A DNA stretch of 64,000 nt from Streptomyces melanogenes (GCF_014649795.1 NZ_BMTS01000003.1:186001-250000); one strand, 5' to 3'; positions 43,245 to 50,946 are shown, counted from the stretch's first letter. Program-made: numbers and translations. Notes: a model not told the origin generated them from the letters alone.

Positions 43245-43742
43245 ATGGCAGACAGATACCGGCCCAAGCCAGCCGTTCAACGGGCCCGCGAGGGCAACCC
43301 CTCAAAGGTAGCGATCAAAGAGGGGGTGATCGTGCCGCGTGAGATCCTCGCCGAGCCGGATTGGTCCGGGGTGTTCCCGCGCTCGTCCGATCCCGCTATT
43401 GAGTCGACGAACGTCCGATGCCGGGAAGTCGCCTCGGAGGAGTGGCGACGCATCGTCCCCATTCTCGAAGTCGCGGCCGGGATCGGCGAAGTGGATCACA
43501 CCACGGTGAAAGACCTGTGCGTGTGCGTTGCCCGCATCGACCAGGCGGAGCGGGACCTTTCTGAACGCGGACTGATCGTGACGGCTGAGCGCGGGACCGT
43601 GAAGAACGGGGCCGCGACCATCGCCGGGCAGTACCGCACCCAACTAGCGCGCTACATACGAGAACTCGGCCTCTCACCGAGCGCCCGAACCGGCATCGTC
43701 CCGCCGGAATCCGAGGGCGACGACTCAGACATCTGGGACTGA
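43245..43742 (+). CDS. P27-family terminase small subunit
   Basis: A 165-aa protein of the P27 terminase-small family: a basic start (RYRPKPAVQRAREGNPSK), then WRRIVPILEVAAGIGEVDHTTVKDLC, ARIDQAERDLSERGLIVTAERGTVKNGA and a helix LARYIRELGLSPSARTG. Small terminases recognise viral DNA and load the large subunit for packaging. In phage satellites a private small terminase redirects packaging to the satellite's own DNA. No large subunit is encoded nearby, so one would have to come from a helper. Confidence 0.9.
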   Translation: MADRYRPKPAVQRAREGNPSKVAIKEGVIVPREILAEPDWSGVFPRSSDPAIESTNVRCREVASEEWRRIVPILEVAAGIGEVDHTTVKDLCVCVARIDQAERDLSERGLIVTAERGTVKNGAATIAGQYRTQLARYIRELGLSPSARTGIVPPESEGDDSDIWD

Positions 43743-43782
43743 CCCCGAATGCCTTCTTCTCTATTTTCAGGAGTAAACAGTT

Positions 43783-44718
43783 ATGTCTCTTACCCTTGCT
43801 GAATCTGCGAAGCTTTCTCTTGACCAGCTTCAGCGCGGTGTTATCGAAACGTTCGTTCAGGAATCGCCGATCCTGGACCGACTTCCACTGATACAGGTGG
43901 CGGGCAACGCCTACCGATACAACGAGGAGTCCACGCTTCCCGGGGTCTCGTTCCGGGGCGTGAATGAGGCCTACCCGGAGAGCACGGGCACGCTGAACCA
44001 GCGGATCGAAACGCTCGCCATCCTGGGTGGGGATGCTGACGTGGACAAGTTCATCGTGCAGACCCGGGGCAACCTGAATGATCAGCGGGCCGTGCAGACC
44101 GCTATGAAGGTCAAGGCCGCTTCGGTCCACTTCGCTGACCAGTTCTTCAACGGCGATGTGGAGGTGAACCCGAAGGGCTTTGACGGGCTGCGCAAGCGTC
44201 TGCTCGGCGGTCAGGTCCTGGATGCGAAGGGAGTTGGCCCGGTCGTCAATGGCCATGACTTCTTTGACGCGTTGGACGCGCTGGTCGCTCAGGTGCGGGG
44301 CATCAGCGGTTCGAACGGAGCGCTCTACATGAACGCCGCACTCCGGGCAAAGATCGAGTCCGGATTCCGGCGGCTCGGTGGTGCCGAACTTCTCTCGGCC
44401 GAGATCGCCGGGAAGCGCACCACCACCTGGAAGGGCATTCCGCTCCTGGACGCCGGGCAGAAGCTGGACGGCACCGACGTACTCCCGATGACCGCTGGAA
44501 CAGGCGGCAAGCAGACCGGCGACATCTACGCCGTGCGCTTCGGGGCCACCGAGGCCGACGCCGGGGTCACCGGCCTGACCAACGGCGGCGTGCAGACCAC
44601 CGACCTTGGCGAGTCCCACGACAAGCCCGTCTACCGCACCCGCATCGACTTCTACTGCGGTCTCGCCCTGTTCGGCGGAAAGGCCGCCGCACGGCTGACC
44701 AACGTCCTCGTCGGCTGA
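43783..44718 (+). CDS. Phage major capsid protein
   Basis: A 311-aa shell protein of an actinophage type that starts directly with the mature fold (SLDQLQRGVIETFVQESPIL) and lacks the scaffolding/delta domain of HK97 gp5. Conserved parts include RGVNEAYPESTGTLNQ, GGDADVDKFIVQTRGNLNDQ, FFNGDVEVNPKGFDGL and the C-terminal RTRIDFYCGLALFGGKAAARL. AGGAG stands ten bases before ATG 43783. The first ~30 codons are unusually rich in T-ending codons, then usage becomes host-like. No protease, portal or tail genes accompany it. Confidence 0.92.
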   Translation: MSLTLAESAKLSLDQLQRGVIETFVQESPILDRLPLIQVAGNAYRYNEESTLPGVSFRGVNEAYPESTGTLNQRIETLAILGGDADVDKFIVQTRGNLNDQRAVQTAMKVKAASVHFADQFFNGDVEVNPKGFDGLRKRLLGGQVLDAKGVGPVVNGHDFFDALDALVAQVRGISGSNGALYMNAALRAKIESGFRRLGGAELLSAEIAGKRTTTWKGIPLLDAGQKLDGTDVLPMTAGTGGKQTGDIYAVRFGATEADAGVTGLTNGGVQTTDLGESHDKPVYRTRIDFYCGLALFGGKAAARLTNVLVG

Positions 44719-44730
44719 CCCGCACCACTG

Positions 44731-44781
44731 AGCCCCCGCGCTCGTCATCCCTTGCAGAAGGGGCGGCGGGTGCGGGGGTTT
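44731..44781 (+). terminator. Terminator after the capsid gene
   Basis: CCCCCGC (44733-44739) pairs with GCGGGGG (44772-44778), followed by TTTCGTC; an inner CCCTTG/AAGGGG pairing is also possible. It lies 13 bases after the capsid stop and should end the packaging-gene transcript. Confidence 0.68.
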
Positions 44782-44894
44782 CGTCGTACCGGGCGCTGCC
44801 TCAAGTGCCGGACAGGCATGCCCTCTTGCGCTGACTGGCCGGAGGGGTGACGCTCAAGCAATCGGCTGCAATCGGATCGACACAGGGAGAGGTC

Positions 44895-45137
44895 ATGCGC
44901 TTGCGTTTCCTGGGGATCATCCCGAACACCCCCGACACCGACTCGCCGACGATCTGGCTGGACGAGGACACGGGGGATCTACTGATCCAGTCGTATACGG
45001 CCACTGAAGCGGAGGTGAAGGCGTGCCAAGAGATCGGCTCAATTCCCGGTCACAGCACGGATGTTCCGGATCACGAGACGATCATCAGGCTTCCCAAGGT
45101 CATGCGGAAGTTCCTGCCCCCTCATGACAGTGAGTAG
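44895..45137 (+). CDS. Small hypothetical protein of the DUF6879/HTH locus
   Basis: An 80-aa acidic protein beginning MRLRFLGIIPNTPDTDSPTI at ATG 44895, with GGGAGAGG upstream. It contains WLDEDTGDLLIQSYTATEAEV and ends LPKVMRKFLPPHDSE. Similar small proteins commonly stand before DUF6879/XRE pairs in Streptomyces, but their role is unknown. The DUF6879 gene starts 4 bases after its stop, so the three genes probably form one operon. Confidence 0.72.
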   Translation: MRLRFLGIIPNTPDTDSPTIWLDEDTGDLLIQSYTATEAEVKACQEIGSIPGHSTDVPDHETIIRLPKVMRKFLPPHDSE

Positions 45138-45141
45138 CGCG

Positions 45142-45657
45142 ATGACGAACCCCGTGTTGGAAGGGCTGGCCAAGGCCCGTCACTCTGCTGTGCACCTGGA
45201 GATGCGCGACGCCTACCAGCCCGACGACCCTGAGTTCATCGCGTGGCAGAACGGCAAGCGTCTGGACCCTGCCGCCGATCGTTCGGCGTGGTGGCGCCCC
45301 TTCCTGGATGTTGTGACCGAGGCAACGGTCCGAGGTGTGGTCATGCGGCGGGCGCGGATCGTCTCAGAGCCCGTGACTGACTACATCCGGTATGAGTACG
45401 ACGTGACCTTCCCCAACGTGGCAGCGGGTGAGCTGGTCCGCTGGCTGCCCCGGCGGAAGGCCGCTGACATCCCACTACCCGGTACGGATCTTTGGATGTT
45501 CGACAGGGATTCGGTGCTGTTCACGTACTTCTCTGGGGTCGGTGAAGTCGTTGACCGCGAGTGGCGGACAGAGCCGGAAGTGGTGCAACTGGTCGCCACT
45601 GCCTTCGAGTTGGTGTGGGAGCGGGCAACGCCTCACGAGGAGTACGAGCCGGTCTAG
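45142..45657 (+). CDS. DUF6879-family protein (toxin-like partner of the HTH gene)
   Basis: A 171-aa protein with the family's core WWRPFLDVVTEATVRGVVMR, RARIVSEPVTDYIRYEYDVT and WLPRRKAADIPLPGTDLWMFD. DUF6879 proteins are regularly encoded beside DUF5753 helix-turn-helix regulators and are thought to act as a toxin-antitoxin-like or regulatory pair (Scr1-like); activity is not proven. ATG 45142 was chosen; GTG 45130 is an alternative overlapping the previous gene. It is 6 bases before the HTH gene. Confidence 0.85.
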   Translation: MTNPVLEGLAKARHSAVHLEMRDAYQPDDPEFIAWQNGKRLDPAADRSAWWRPFLDVVTEATVRGVVMRRARIVSEPVTDYIRYEYDVTFPNVAAGELVRWLPRRKAADIPLPGTDLWMFDRDSVLFTYFSGVGEVVDREWRTEPEVVQLVATAFELVWERATPHEEYEPV

Positions 45658-45663
45658 TGAGTC

Positions 45664-46512
45664 ATGTCCGAATCACCATCGTCTAGCGTCCAGCAAGCCC
45701 GGCAGCTCCTCGCGGACCGCCTACGCGAGTTGGTCAAGGACTCCGGGCTTGAGGGCAAGGAGGTAGCCGCTCGCTGCGGCTGGTACCCGTCCAAGGTCTC
45801 CCGGATCTCGACGGGAAGGCAGAATCCCAGCGAGGACGACATTCGCGCGTGGTGCGCGGCGACCGGCGCCGAGGATCAAACAGCGGACCTGATTGCCTCA
45901 CTGCGGGCCGTAGAGGGCATGTGGGTGTCCTGGCGCAGGATGGAGCGCGCAGGGCTGCGACGTGCCCAGGAAGCCCGGTTGCCGCTGTATGAGCGCACCC
46001 ATTGGTTTCGGGCCTATTCGCCGGGCCTCTTCCCTGGCCTACTCCAGACGTTCGGCTACACCGAGGACGTGTTGCGCGCCGTCCAGCGGCGCCGCGTAGC
46101 CGTCGATGACGTGGCCGATGCTGTGGCGGCGCGGATGGAACGGCAAAGTGTGCTGCATGAGGGACAACGGCGCTTCGCATTCCTGGTAGAGGAAGGCACA
46201 TTGGGCAACAGTCTGGGCGACGCCGACACCCAAGCGGAACAGCTTGATCATCTACTGACTTTCAGTGCGCTCCCCAACGTCAGCGTGGGCGTGATCCCGG
46301 TTCGGCTCAGGCGGGCGCGAATGCCGGTAGAAGGGTTCTGGATCTTCGACAAGGCCCAAGTGAACGTGGAGTTGGTTTCTGGCTACCTCACGATCACGCA
46401 GCCCAGCGAGATCAAGGCGTACGCCGACACGTTCGCCGCCCTGGCTGACGTGGCGGTCTACGGCGACAAGGCCCGTGCATTGATCCTCAAAGCCCGGGAT
46501 GCACTCGCGTAA
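45664..46512 (+). CDS. HTH (XRE) regulator with DUF5753, Scr1-type
   Basis: A 282-aa regulator. The helix-turn-helix lies at about residues 18-70 (LEGKEVAARCGWYPSKVSRI then STGRQNPSEDDIRAWC). The DUF5753 region follows with YSPGLFPGLLQTFGYTEDVL, LVEEGTLGNSLGD and VIPVRLRRARMPVEGFWIFD. This is the common Streptomyces WhiJ/Scr1-like architecture. It may control the adjacent DUF6879 gene or element genes. Together with the two genes before it, it forms a tight plus-strand unit. Confidence 0.92.
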   Translation: MSESPSSSVQQARQLLADRLRELVKDSGLEGKEVAARCGWYPSKVSRISTGRQNPSEDDIRAWCAATGAEDQTADLIASLRAVEGMWVSWRRMERAGLRRAQEARLPLYERTHWFRAYSPGLFPGLLQTFGYTEDVLRAVQRRRVAVDDVADAVAARMERQSVLHEGQRRFAFLVEEGTLGNSLGDADTQAEQLDHLLTFSALPNVSVGVIPVRLRRARMPVEGFWIFDKAQVNVELVSGYLTITQPSEIKAYADTFAALADVAVYGDKARALILKARDALA

Positions 46513-46605
46513 TCCGCGCGCAATCAGCCGCAATCCGCTATGAGTTGCGGGTCCGCTGTTCCTAGCGTGGTTTGCCATCGGACCACGCGAGGGGACGGCA
46601 ACACG

Positions 46606-46815
46606 ATGGCGATCAGGACCGAGACCGACGCGAGCCAGTGGGAGTACACGACGTTCGCCCCGAGAGGCGAGACGTGCCCCGTGTGCATGGAGCCGATCAA
46701 GTCCCTTGAGGTGTGCAAGCGGGGGACGTTCAACCGGCCGTCGGGCCTGGTGGTCGTCTACCAGCACACCGGCTGCACGGACCTGGACGGTGCTAAGCGA
46801 CAGGCCCGCCGGTGA
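46606..46815 (+). CDS. Small CxxC zinc-ribbon-like protein
   Basis: A 69-aa protein from ATG 46606, with GAGGGG 14-19 bases upstream. The motif GETCPVCMEPIKSLEVCKRG and a later HTGC could bind one zinc ion. No further family assignment is possible. It stands alone after the HTH gene and before the oppositely oriented gntR gene. Role unknown. Confidence 0.6.
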   Translation: MAIRTETDASQWEYTTFAPRGETCPVCMEPIKSLEVCKRGTFNRPSGLVVVYQHTGCTDLDGAKRQARR

Positions 46816-46889
46816 GACGCACGACCGTGGCGACGTTGCGCGCGGCGGCTGCGACCCGTACACGCGCTTGTCTCGGGCGCTGACCGGGG

Positions 46890-47129
46890 TTACGCACTGT
46901 CTCCGCTTTGATCACGTACGAACGAGCCCATGCCCGGCGTCGTGACGATCAACCCCTCTTCGCGGAGCGCAGCAGTCGCCTTACGCACCGTTGTCCGGGC
47001 AACTCCGAATTCACTCTCAAGCTGTACCTCGGAAACCAGGTGTCGGGCGGGGTACTCGCCACTGGCAATGCGTTGCCTCACTGCGTCCGCGATCTGCTGC
47101 CACTTCGGGCGGGTCGGGTCGAACTCCAT
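46890..47129 (-). CDS. Minimal GntR-family repressor (winged helix only)
   Basis: A 79-aa protein consisting almost only of the GntR winged helix: KWQQIADAVRQRIASGEYPA, LVSEVQLESEFGVARTTVRK and TAALREEGLIVTTPGMGSFV. There is no effector domain. Such stripped GntR repressors (KorSA-like) keep Streptomyces integrative elements silent. ATG 47129 was preferred over the longer frame to 47210. A perfect 10-bp inverted repeat 44 bases upstream is a likely operator that could also control the divergent genes at 47306. Confidence 0.88.
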   Translation of the reverse strand: MEFDPTRPKWQQIADAVRQRIASGEYPARHLVSEVQLESEFGVARTTVRKATAALREEGLIVTTPGMGSFVRDQSGDSA

Positions 47130-47172
47130 CACATGCGGACCGTATCGATCAGGCCACATCGGCTCATAGATA

Positions 47173-47202
47173 CACCTGTCTACCCCTATGCATAGACAGG
47201 TG
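47173..47202. promoter_or_regulatory. Perfect inverted repeat between divergent gntR and element genes
   Basis: CACCTGTCTA (47173-47182) is mirrored exactly by TAGACAGGTG (47193-47202) around a 10-nt spacer. Its place between the gntR start and the right-hand gene pair makes it the best candidate operator of the element's GntR repressor. Confidence 0.72.
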
Positions 47203-47305
47203 CTCTTCATCGTGGCTACCTTCGGAAATGAAAACGCCCCGACAGACCGCTTAGGACCGGTCCGCCGGGGCTCGCCGAAACAGCTTCAGAGGAGCTGACC
47301 GACGT

Positions 47306-47626
47306 ATGCGCGATGCTATCGCCCGCGCCCTCTTATGGGTGCTGCGCTTGTTACTGCCCGCCCGAGGACGCCACGCAGCAGACCCCGCCCCGACCCCCGA
47401 GCCTGCCCGTGTCGATCCGTGGGCCAAGCCGTGGTGCAGCCCGAGCAAGGAAGAAGCCCAAGCGCTGTTCCAGCGCCAGGCCGAGGACACGCTAGAACTC
47501 CGGATCAAGCGCGAGCGGCGCCGGGCCCTGTACTACGCGACACAGGGAATCGACCTCCCCTATAGCTACCCCGGAGCGCCGTTCCCCGCGTCCGCGTTCC
47601 GCACGACTGCCGGGGTGTCGGCATGA
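47306..47626 (+). CDS. Small element protein containing two TTA codons
   Basis: A 106-aa protein with a hydrophobic N-terminus (ALLWVLRLLLPARG) that may associate with the membrane, then a Pro-rich and a charged region (LFQRQAEDTLELRIKRERRR). Codons 10 and 16 (47333-47335, 47351-47353) are TTA, read only by the bldA leucyl-tRNA in Streptomyces, so expression should depend on development. AGAGGAG lies upstream. Its stop overlaps the next start by 4 bases. No function can be assigned. Confidence 0.68.
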   Translation: MRDAIARALLWVLRLLLPARGRHAADPAPTPEPARVDPWAKPWCSPSKEEAQALFQRQAEDTLELRIKRERRRALYYATQGIDLPYSYPGAPFPASAFRTTAGVSA

Positions 47627-47829
47627 CGGGCGACGAGCTGTTCCCGCTCACGCTCCCCGGTCCGGTGGCCGTGTGCTGCGACTGTCACGGGATCACCCGC
47701 GCGCCGATCCCGGTCCGCTGGATTCAGAGCACCAGCGGCCCCGGTACGACCCTCTATGTCTGCCCGGACTGCGCCCCTCGCTACAGCCCCGGCCCGCAGT
47801 GGGACGAGCTGCCCGCGATGCGCCGATGA
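47623..47829 (+). CDS. Small zinc-finger protein
   Basis: A 68-aa protein coupled to the preceding gene by an ATGA overlap. CxxC pairs in VCCDCHGI and YVCPDCAPRY suggest one zinc-ribbon. Similar small zinc proteins are frequent in actinomycete integrative elements but have no assigned function. It is the last gene before the element's terminator and attR. Confidence 0.68.
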   Translation: MTGDELFPLTLPGPVAVCCDCHGITRAPIPVRWIQSTSGPGTTLYVCPDCAPRYSPGPQWDELPAMRR

Positions 47830-47878
47830 CCGCCGTACGGTCGTCGTCCTGCTCGTAGACCTAGATCAGGCAGGGACC

Positions 47879-47910
47879 AGCCCCGTTCGGCCACAGTGCC
47901 GGACGGGGCT
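47879..47910 (+). terminator. Terminator at the right end of the element
   Basis: AGCCCCGTTCGGC (47879-47891) pairs with GCCGGACGGGGCT (47898-47910) with one mismatch, followed by TTCCTT. A clear intrinsic-type terminator that shields the neighbouring chromosome from element transcription. Confidence 0.82.
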
Positions 47911-47936
47911 TCCTTGCGCCCTGACCAGTCCCTATC

Positions 47937-47999
47937 CTCCAGAACACCTACTTACGAGCATCGGGGCTTCCCTAAACCCTCCGGGGGATCGCGTTCGGC
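47937..47999. other. attR, right junction of the integrated element
   Basis: Element arm CTCCAGAACACC to GAGCATCGGGG (47937-47966) is the inverse of the left inner arm at 39182-39207. The core CTTCCC (47967-47972) is followed by host TAAACCCTCCGGGGG, identical to 161-175 in the intact copy of the site at the left of the window. Confidence 0.85.
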
Positions 48000-48183
48000 T
48001 GCGGACCGTATGTGGCTGGTCGCGCAGTTCCCCGCGCCCCTAGGAGCGCCCCGAAGGGGCGCATTTAAGGGGCGCGGGGAACTGCGCGAGTAACCGGCCA
48101 CGGTCCGCAGCCGAACTCAGGGGGTCTCACCCCGACCCCCACCCGGCCGCCCGCCAGAGGGCTTTCGGGAAGGGGCGGGGTGG
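47967..48183. repeat. Composite inverted repeat, left arm split by the element
   Basis: The same composite as 143-420. The core TCGCGCAGTTCCCCGCGCCC (48020-48039) pairs with GGGGCGCGGGGAACTGCGCG (48069-48088), and TTCGGCTGCGGACCGT pairs with ACGGTCCGCAGCCGAA. The right outer arm GGGAAGGGGCGGGGTGGGG is at 48167-48185, while its partner CCCACCCCGCCCC now lies 8.8 kb away at 39163-39176. Before insertion the palindrome separated the convergent hydrolase and S53 protease genes. Confidence 0.85.
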
Positions 48184-48194
48184 GGTACTCACAT

Positions 48195-50138
48195 CTAGTG
48201 GCGGCCGTAAGACGCCACATAGCCGCGGGCCGGTGTGCCCACGCCCGTCACGTCGTCGTAGCCTCGCACCGCGTGCAACGAGCTGTCCTTGCCAAGCGTG
48301 CGGACGGACGTCGCGAGGCCGCCCGACGCGTCGACCCCGTTCACGAAGTCGACCCGCGCCACCGCGAGGTCACGCGCCCCCAGCGGGTGATCCGTGACGT
48401 CGTGGTACAGCGGCGACCCGTAGCGCGCGTAGATCGACGGGTTCGCGAACCCGATCGGGAAGTGCCGCGCCTGCTGCGCCAGCGCCTGCACGCCCGCGAT
48501 CACCGGCGCCGCCAGCGACGTACCACCGATGCGGTACTCGTCGTACTTCACCGCACCGTCGGGGAACGTCTGCGTCTGGCCCACCAGGAACCCCGTGTTG
48601 GGGTCCGCGACCGCCGCGATGTCCGGGATCGTCCGCATGCGGGCAGAGCCGTTCGCCTTCGCCAGCGCGTCCGGGACCACTCCGCGCTGGTAGAACGGCT
48701 GCTTCACCGTCGCGCTCGTGCCACCGCCCGCACCCGACGTGTACGCCCCCGGGAAGCCCGTCCAGCTCTTCCCGTCCGCCGCGAGCGACGCCTTCAGCGT
48801 GCCCCAGCCCGTCTCGAACTTGTACGTGTCGCCCTTGCCGACCGCCAGCGACGTGCCGCCGACCGCCGTCACCCACGCCGAGTTGGCCGGGGTGTCGACC
48901 TGCTTCTTGCCGGTCTTGGCGACCTCGTCGCCGTCGTCGCCGGAGGAGAAGTAGAAGCCGATGCCCTCGACCGCGCCCAGCTTGAACGTCTGGTCGTAGG
49001 CCGCCGCCACGTCCGGCGTCTCGTTGGCCTCGATGTCGCCCCACGAGTTGGAGACGATGTCGGCCAGGTGGTTGTCGACGACCTTGTTCAGCGCGTCGAG
49101 CAGATCCGGGTCGTTGCAGGACGCGCCCGCCACGTACACGATGTCCGCGTCCGGCGCGACCGCGTGCACGGCCTCGACGTCCAGCGACTCCTCGCCGTAC
49201 CAGCCGGCCGCGTCGCACGCCTCCACGCTGTTGTAGTCGGCGGGCTTCACCTCGCTGTACTGGCCGTGCTTGTACGACTTGTCGCCGTTGCGCAGCGCGT
49301 ACCGCTGGGCGTCCTTCGCCATCGTCGGCGAGGCGTACGCGTCGGTGATCGCGACGGTCACGCCCTTGCCGGTGTAGCCGCCCGCGCCGTACGCCGCCCG
49401 CAGCTGCTTGCCGGTGTACCCCTTGACCGCGTACGGGACCTTGGTGCCGTACGCGTCCGGCAGGGTGGTGGCGATGTTCGAGCCGTAGTACGTCGAGAAC
49501 GGCCCGGAGTTCTTGAAGGCGGGGCCCGGCCCGGGCAGCGTCTCGTGGTGCGTCGCCTTGTGCGGGGCGTTGTCCAGGCCGGTCACGGTGAGCACCGCGT
49601 CGGCCAGCGCGCCCGGCGCGGAGGCGGTCCGTACGGGGGCGCGGTAGGTGCGGCCGCCCTTGCGGTAGTTGTGCAGCTGGGTGGCGAACGCCTTCTCGGC
49701 GGCGGCCACGTCGCCGGAGACCGAGACGTAGTGCTGGTTGCTGCCCGTGACGGTCAGCCCGGCCGACTTCAGCCAGCTCGTGACCGCCGCGATCTGCTCC
49801 TCGGTCGCCCCGAAGCGCTGCTGCGTCTGCGCGGCGCTCAGGAACTTCCCGTACGACGCCGAGCTCGGGTCGGACACGGCCGCGGCGTACGCGGCGAGGC
49901 CCTTGGCGTCGCGGCCCGCGAGGTAGACGCGCGCGTCGACCTTGTTCGTGTCCGCCGTGGCGCCCTGGTCGGCGGCGCCGGTGGCCCACGTGGGCTTGGT
50001 GCCCGTGAGGGCGGCCCGCCCGGACGGCACGGGGTCCGCCGCGTGGGCGGACGGTATGCCGAGAGCGAGCGCGCCGGCGAGCAGAGGCAGTGTCGCTGCC
50101 ATGCTCACGGCACGCCGCCTGGTGCGGCTGGTTCTCAT
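48195..50138 (-). CDS. S53-family (sedolisin / pro-kumamolisin) secreted protease
   Basis: A 647-aa exported acid-type serine protease. A signal peptide (ending about PSAHAA) is followed by a pro-kumamolisin activation domain (about 55-200, with AYAAAVSDPSSASYGKFLS) and the catalytic domain. The Glu/Asp pair lies in YGEESLDVEAVHAVAP, the oxyanion Asp in FYFSSGDDGDE and the nucleophile in IGGTSLAAPV. A calcium-site-like segment (YHDVTDHPLG, GYDDVTGVGTP) is at the C-terminus. ATG 50138 has AGGGGG upstream. It probably degrades external protein. Confidence 0.93.
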   Translation of the reverse strand: MRTSRTRRRAVSMAATLPLLAGALALGIPSAHAADPVPSGRAALTGTKPTWATGAADQGATADTNKVDARVYLAGRDAKGLAAYAAAVSDPSSASYGKFLSAAQTQQRFGATEEQIAAVTSWLKSAGLTVTGSNQHYVSVSGDVAAAEKAFATQLHNYRKGGRTYRAPVRTASAPGALADAVLTVTGLDNAPHKATHHETLPGPGPAFKNSGPFSTYYGSNIATTLPDAYGTKVPYAVKGYTGKQLRAAYGAGGYTGKGVTVAITDAYASPTMAKDAQRYALRNGDKSYKHGQYSEVKPADYNSVEACDAAGWYGEESLDVEAVHAVAPDADIVYVAGASCNDPDLLDALNKVVDNHLADIVSNSWGDIEANETPDVAAAYDQTFKLGAVEGIGFYFSSGDDGDEVAKTGKKQVDTPANSAWVTAVGGTSLAVGKGDTYKFETGWGTLKASLAADGKSWTGFPGAYTSGAGGGTSATVKQPFYQRGVVPDALAKANGSARMRTIPDIAAVADPNTGFLVGQTQTFPDGAVKYDEYRIGGTSLAAPVIAGVQALAQQARHFPIGFANPSIYARYGSPLYHDVTDHPLGARDLAVARVDFVNGVDASGGLATSVRTLGKDSSLHAVRGYDDVTGVGTPARGYVASYGRH

Positions 50139-50253
50139 TTGACCCCCTGCATGAGGCTCTTCACCTGGGAGGCATATGCACTTGATCTGCACATGCACAG
50201 CGTCACTCTGGTGAGGAACGGTTCATGCCGGGGACATGCCGGTGTCAAGAGAA

Positions 50254-50286
50254 ACCCAAGTCCCGCCGGGGAGGCGGGACTTGGGT
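50254..50286 (-). terminator. 14-bp perfect hairpin after the DUF305 gene
   Basis: ACCCAAGTCCCGCC (50254-50267) pairs perfectly with GGCGGGACTTGGGT (50273-50286) around GGGGA. It lies between the DUF305 stop and the protease start on the same strand, so it most likely ends the DUF3105-DUF305 transcript. Confidence 0.75.
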
Positions 50287-50328
50287 CCGATTTGATGGCG
50301 TTGGAAAACTAAGGTCTCGTAAGTCGGG

Positions 50329-50946
50329 TTACGTACGGGCCTTCAGCATCTGCGCCATCAGGTCGATCTCCGACTGCTGGGAGTCGACCATGCCCTGCGC
50401 GAGGCTGCGCTCCACCCCGGTCGTACACCGCTGGGCGCACCCCTGGGCCATGTGGATACCGCCCTTGTGGTGCTCGGTCATCAGCCGGAGGTAGAGGACC
50501 TCCGCCTGCTTGCCGTCCGCCTTGCCCAGTTCGGCGAGCTCGGTGTTGGTCGCCATGCCGGGCATCAGGGCGCCGTCCCCGCCGGGCTCGCTGCCCATGC
50601 CCATCCAGGCCATCGGCAGCCGGTCCGGCTCCGACTTGGGCAGTCCCCACAGATCCAGCCAGCCCAGCAGCATGCCGCGCTGGTTGGCCTGGGTGTTGGC
50701 GATGTCGTACGCGAGCCGGCGGACCTCCTCGTCCTTGGTGCGGTCGCGCACGATGAACGACATCTCCACCGCCTGCTGGTGGTGGACGGCCATGTCGCGC
50801 GCGAAGCCCGCGTCCGCCGAGGCCGCGACGGGGGTGTGCGCGGCGGGCTCGGAGTCGCCGCCGGTGGCGCTGGCGACCGTGGCCACCGTCGCGAACACCA
50901 GGGCCGCCACGACCGCCGCCAGGGACGCCCAGTAGGTGCGGTTCAC
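50329..50946 (-). CDS. DUF305-domain His/Met-rich exported protein
   Basis: A 205-aa protein with an N-terminal membrane anchor (ASLAAVVAALVFATVATVAS). The DUF305 ferritin-like helical domain holds MAVHHQQAVEM, ANQRGMLLGWLDLWG and MTEHHKGGIHMAQ; His and Met pairs suggest copper or other metal binding. The GTG at 50946 overlaps the DUF3105 stop by 4 bases (GTGA), so both are co-translated. DUF305 proteins are often linked with copper resistance; a multicopper oxidase lies on the other side of the mobile element. Confidence 0.88.
   Translation of the reverse strand: MNRTYWASLAAVVAALVFATVATVASATGGDSEPAAHTPVAASADAGFARDMAVHHQQAVEMSFIVRDRTKDEEVRRLAYDIANTQANQRGMLLGWLDLWGLPKSEPDRLPMAWMGMGSEPGGDGALMPGMATNTELAELGKADGKQAEVLYLRLMTEHHKGGIHMAQGCAQRCTTGVERSLAQGMVDSQQSEIDLMAQMLKART

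Larger units (their letters stand above)
39176..47968. mobile_element. 8.79-kb serine-integrase element, candidate capsid-encoding phage satellite
   Basis: The boundaries come from sequence: the host repeat continues at 39177 (left) and 47967 (right) across a shared CTTCCC, and the inner ends are inverted copies of each other. Contents: large serine integrase, tRNA-like sequence, two HNH nucleases, P27 terminase small subunit, major capsid protein, an inverted eS30/uS12-like gene, a DUF6879/HTH pair, GntR regulator and small zinc-finger proteins. Portal, large terminase, protease and tail genes are missing. GC content and codon use differ visibly from the host. A decayed prophage is the alternative. 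Confidence 0.85.

Noticed and set aside
39176..47968. Element read as an actinomycete conjugative element (AICE)
   Set aside because: No FtsK/SpoIIIE-like TraSA/TraB translocase or Rep protein is present, while terminase small subunit and capsid genes are; a phage-type element fits better.
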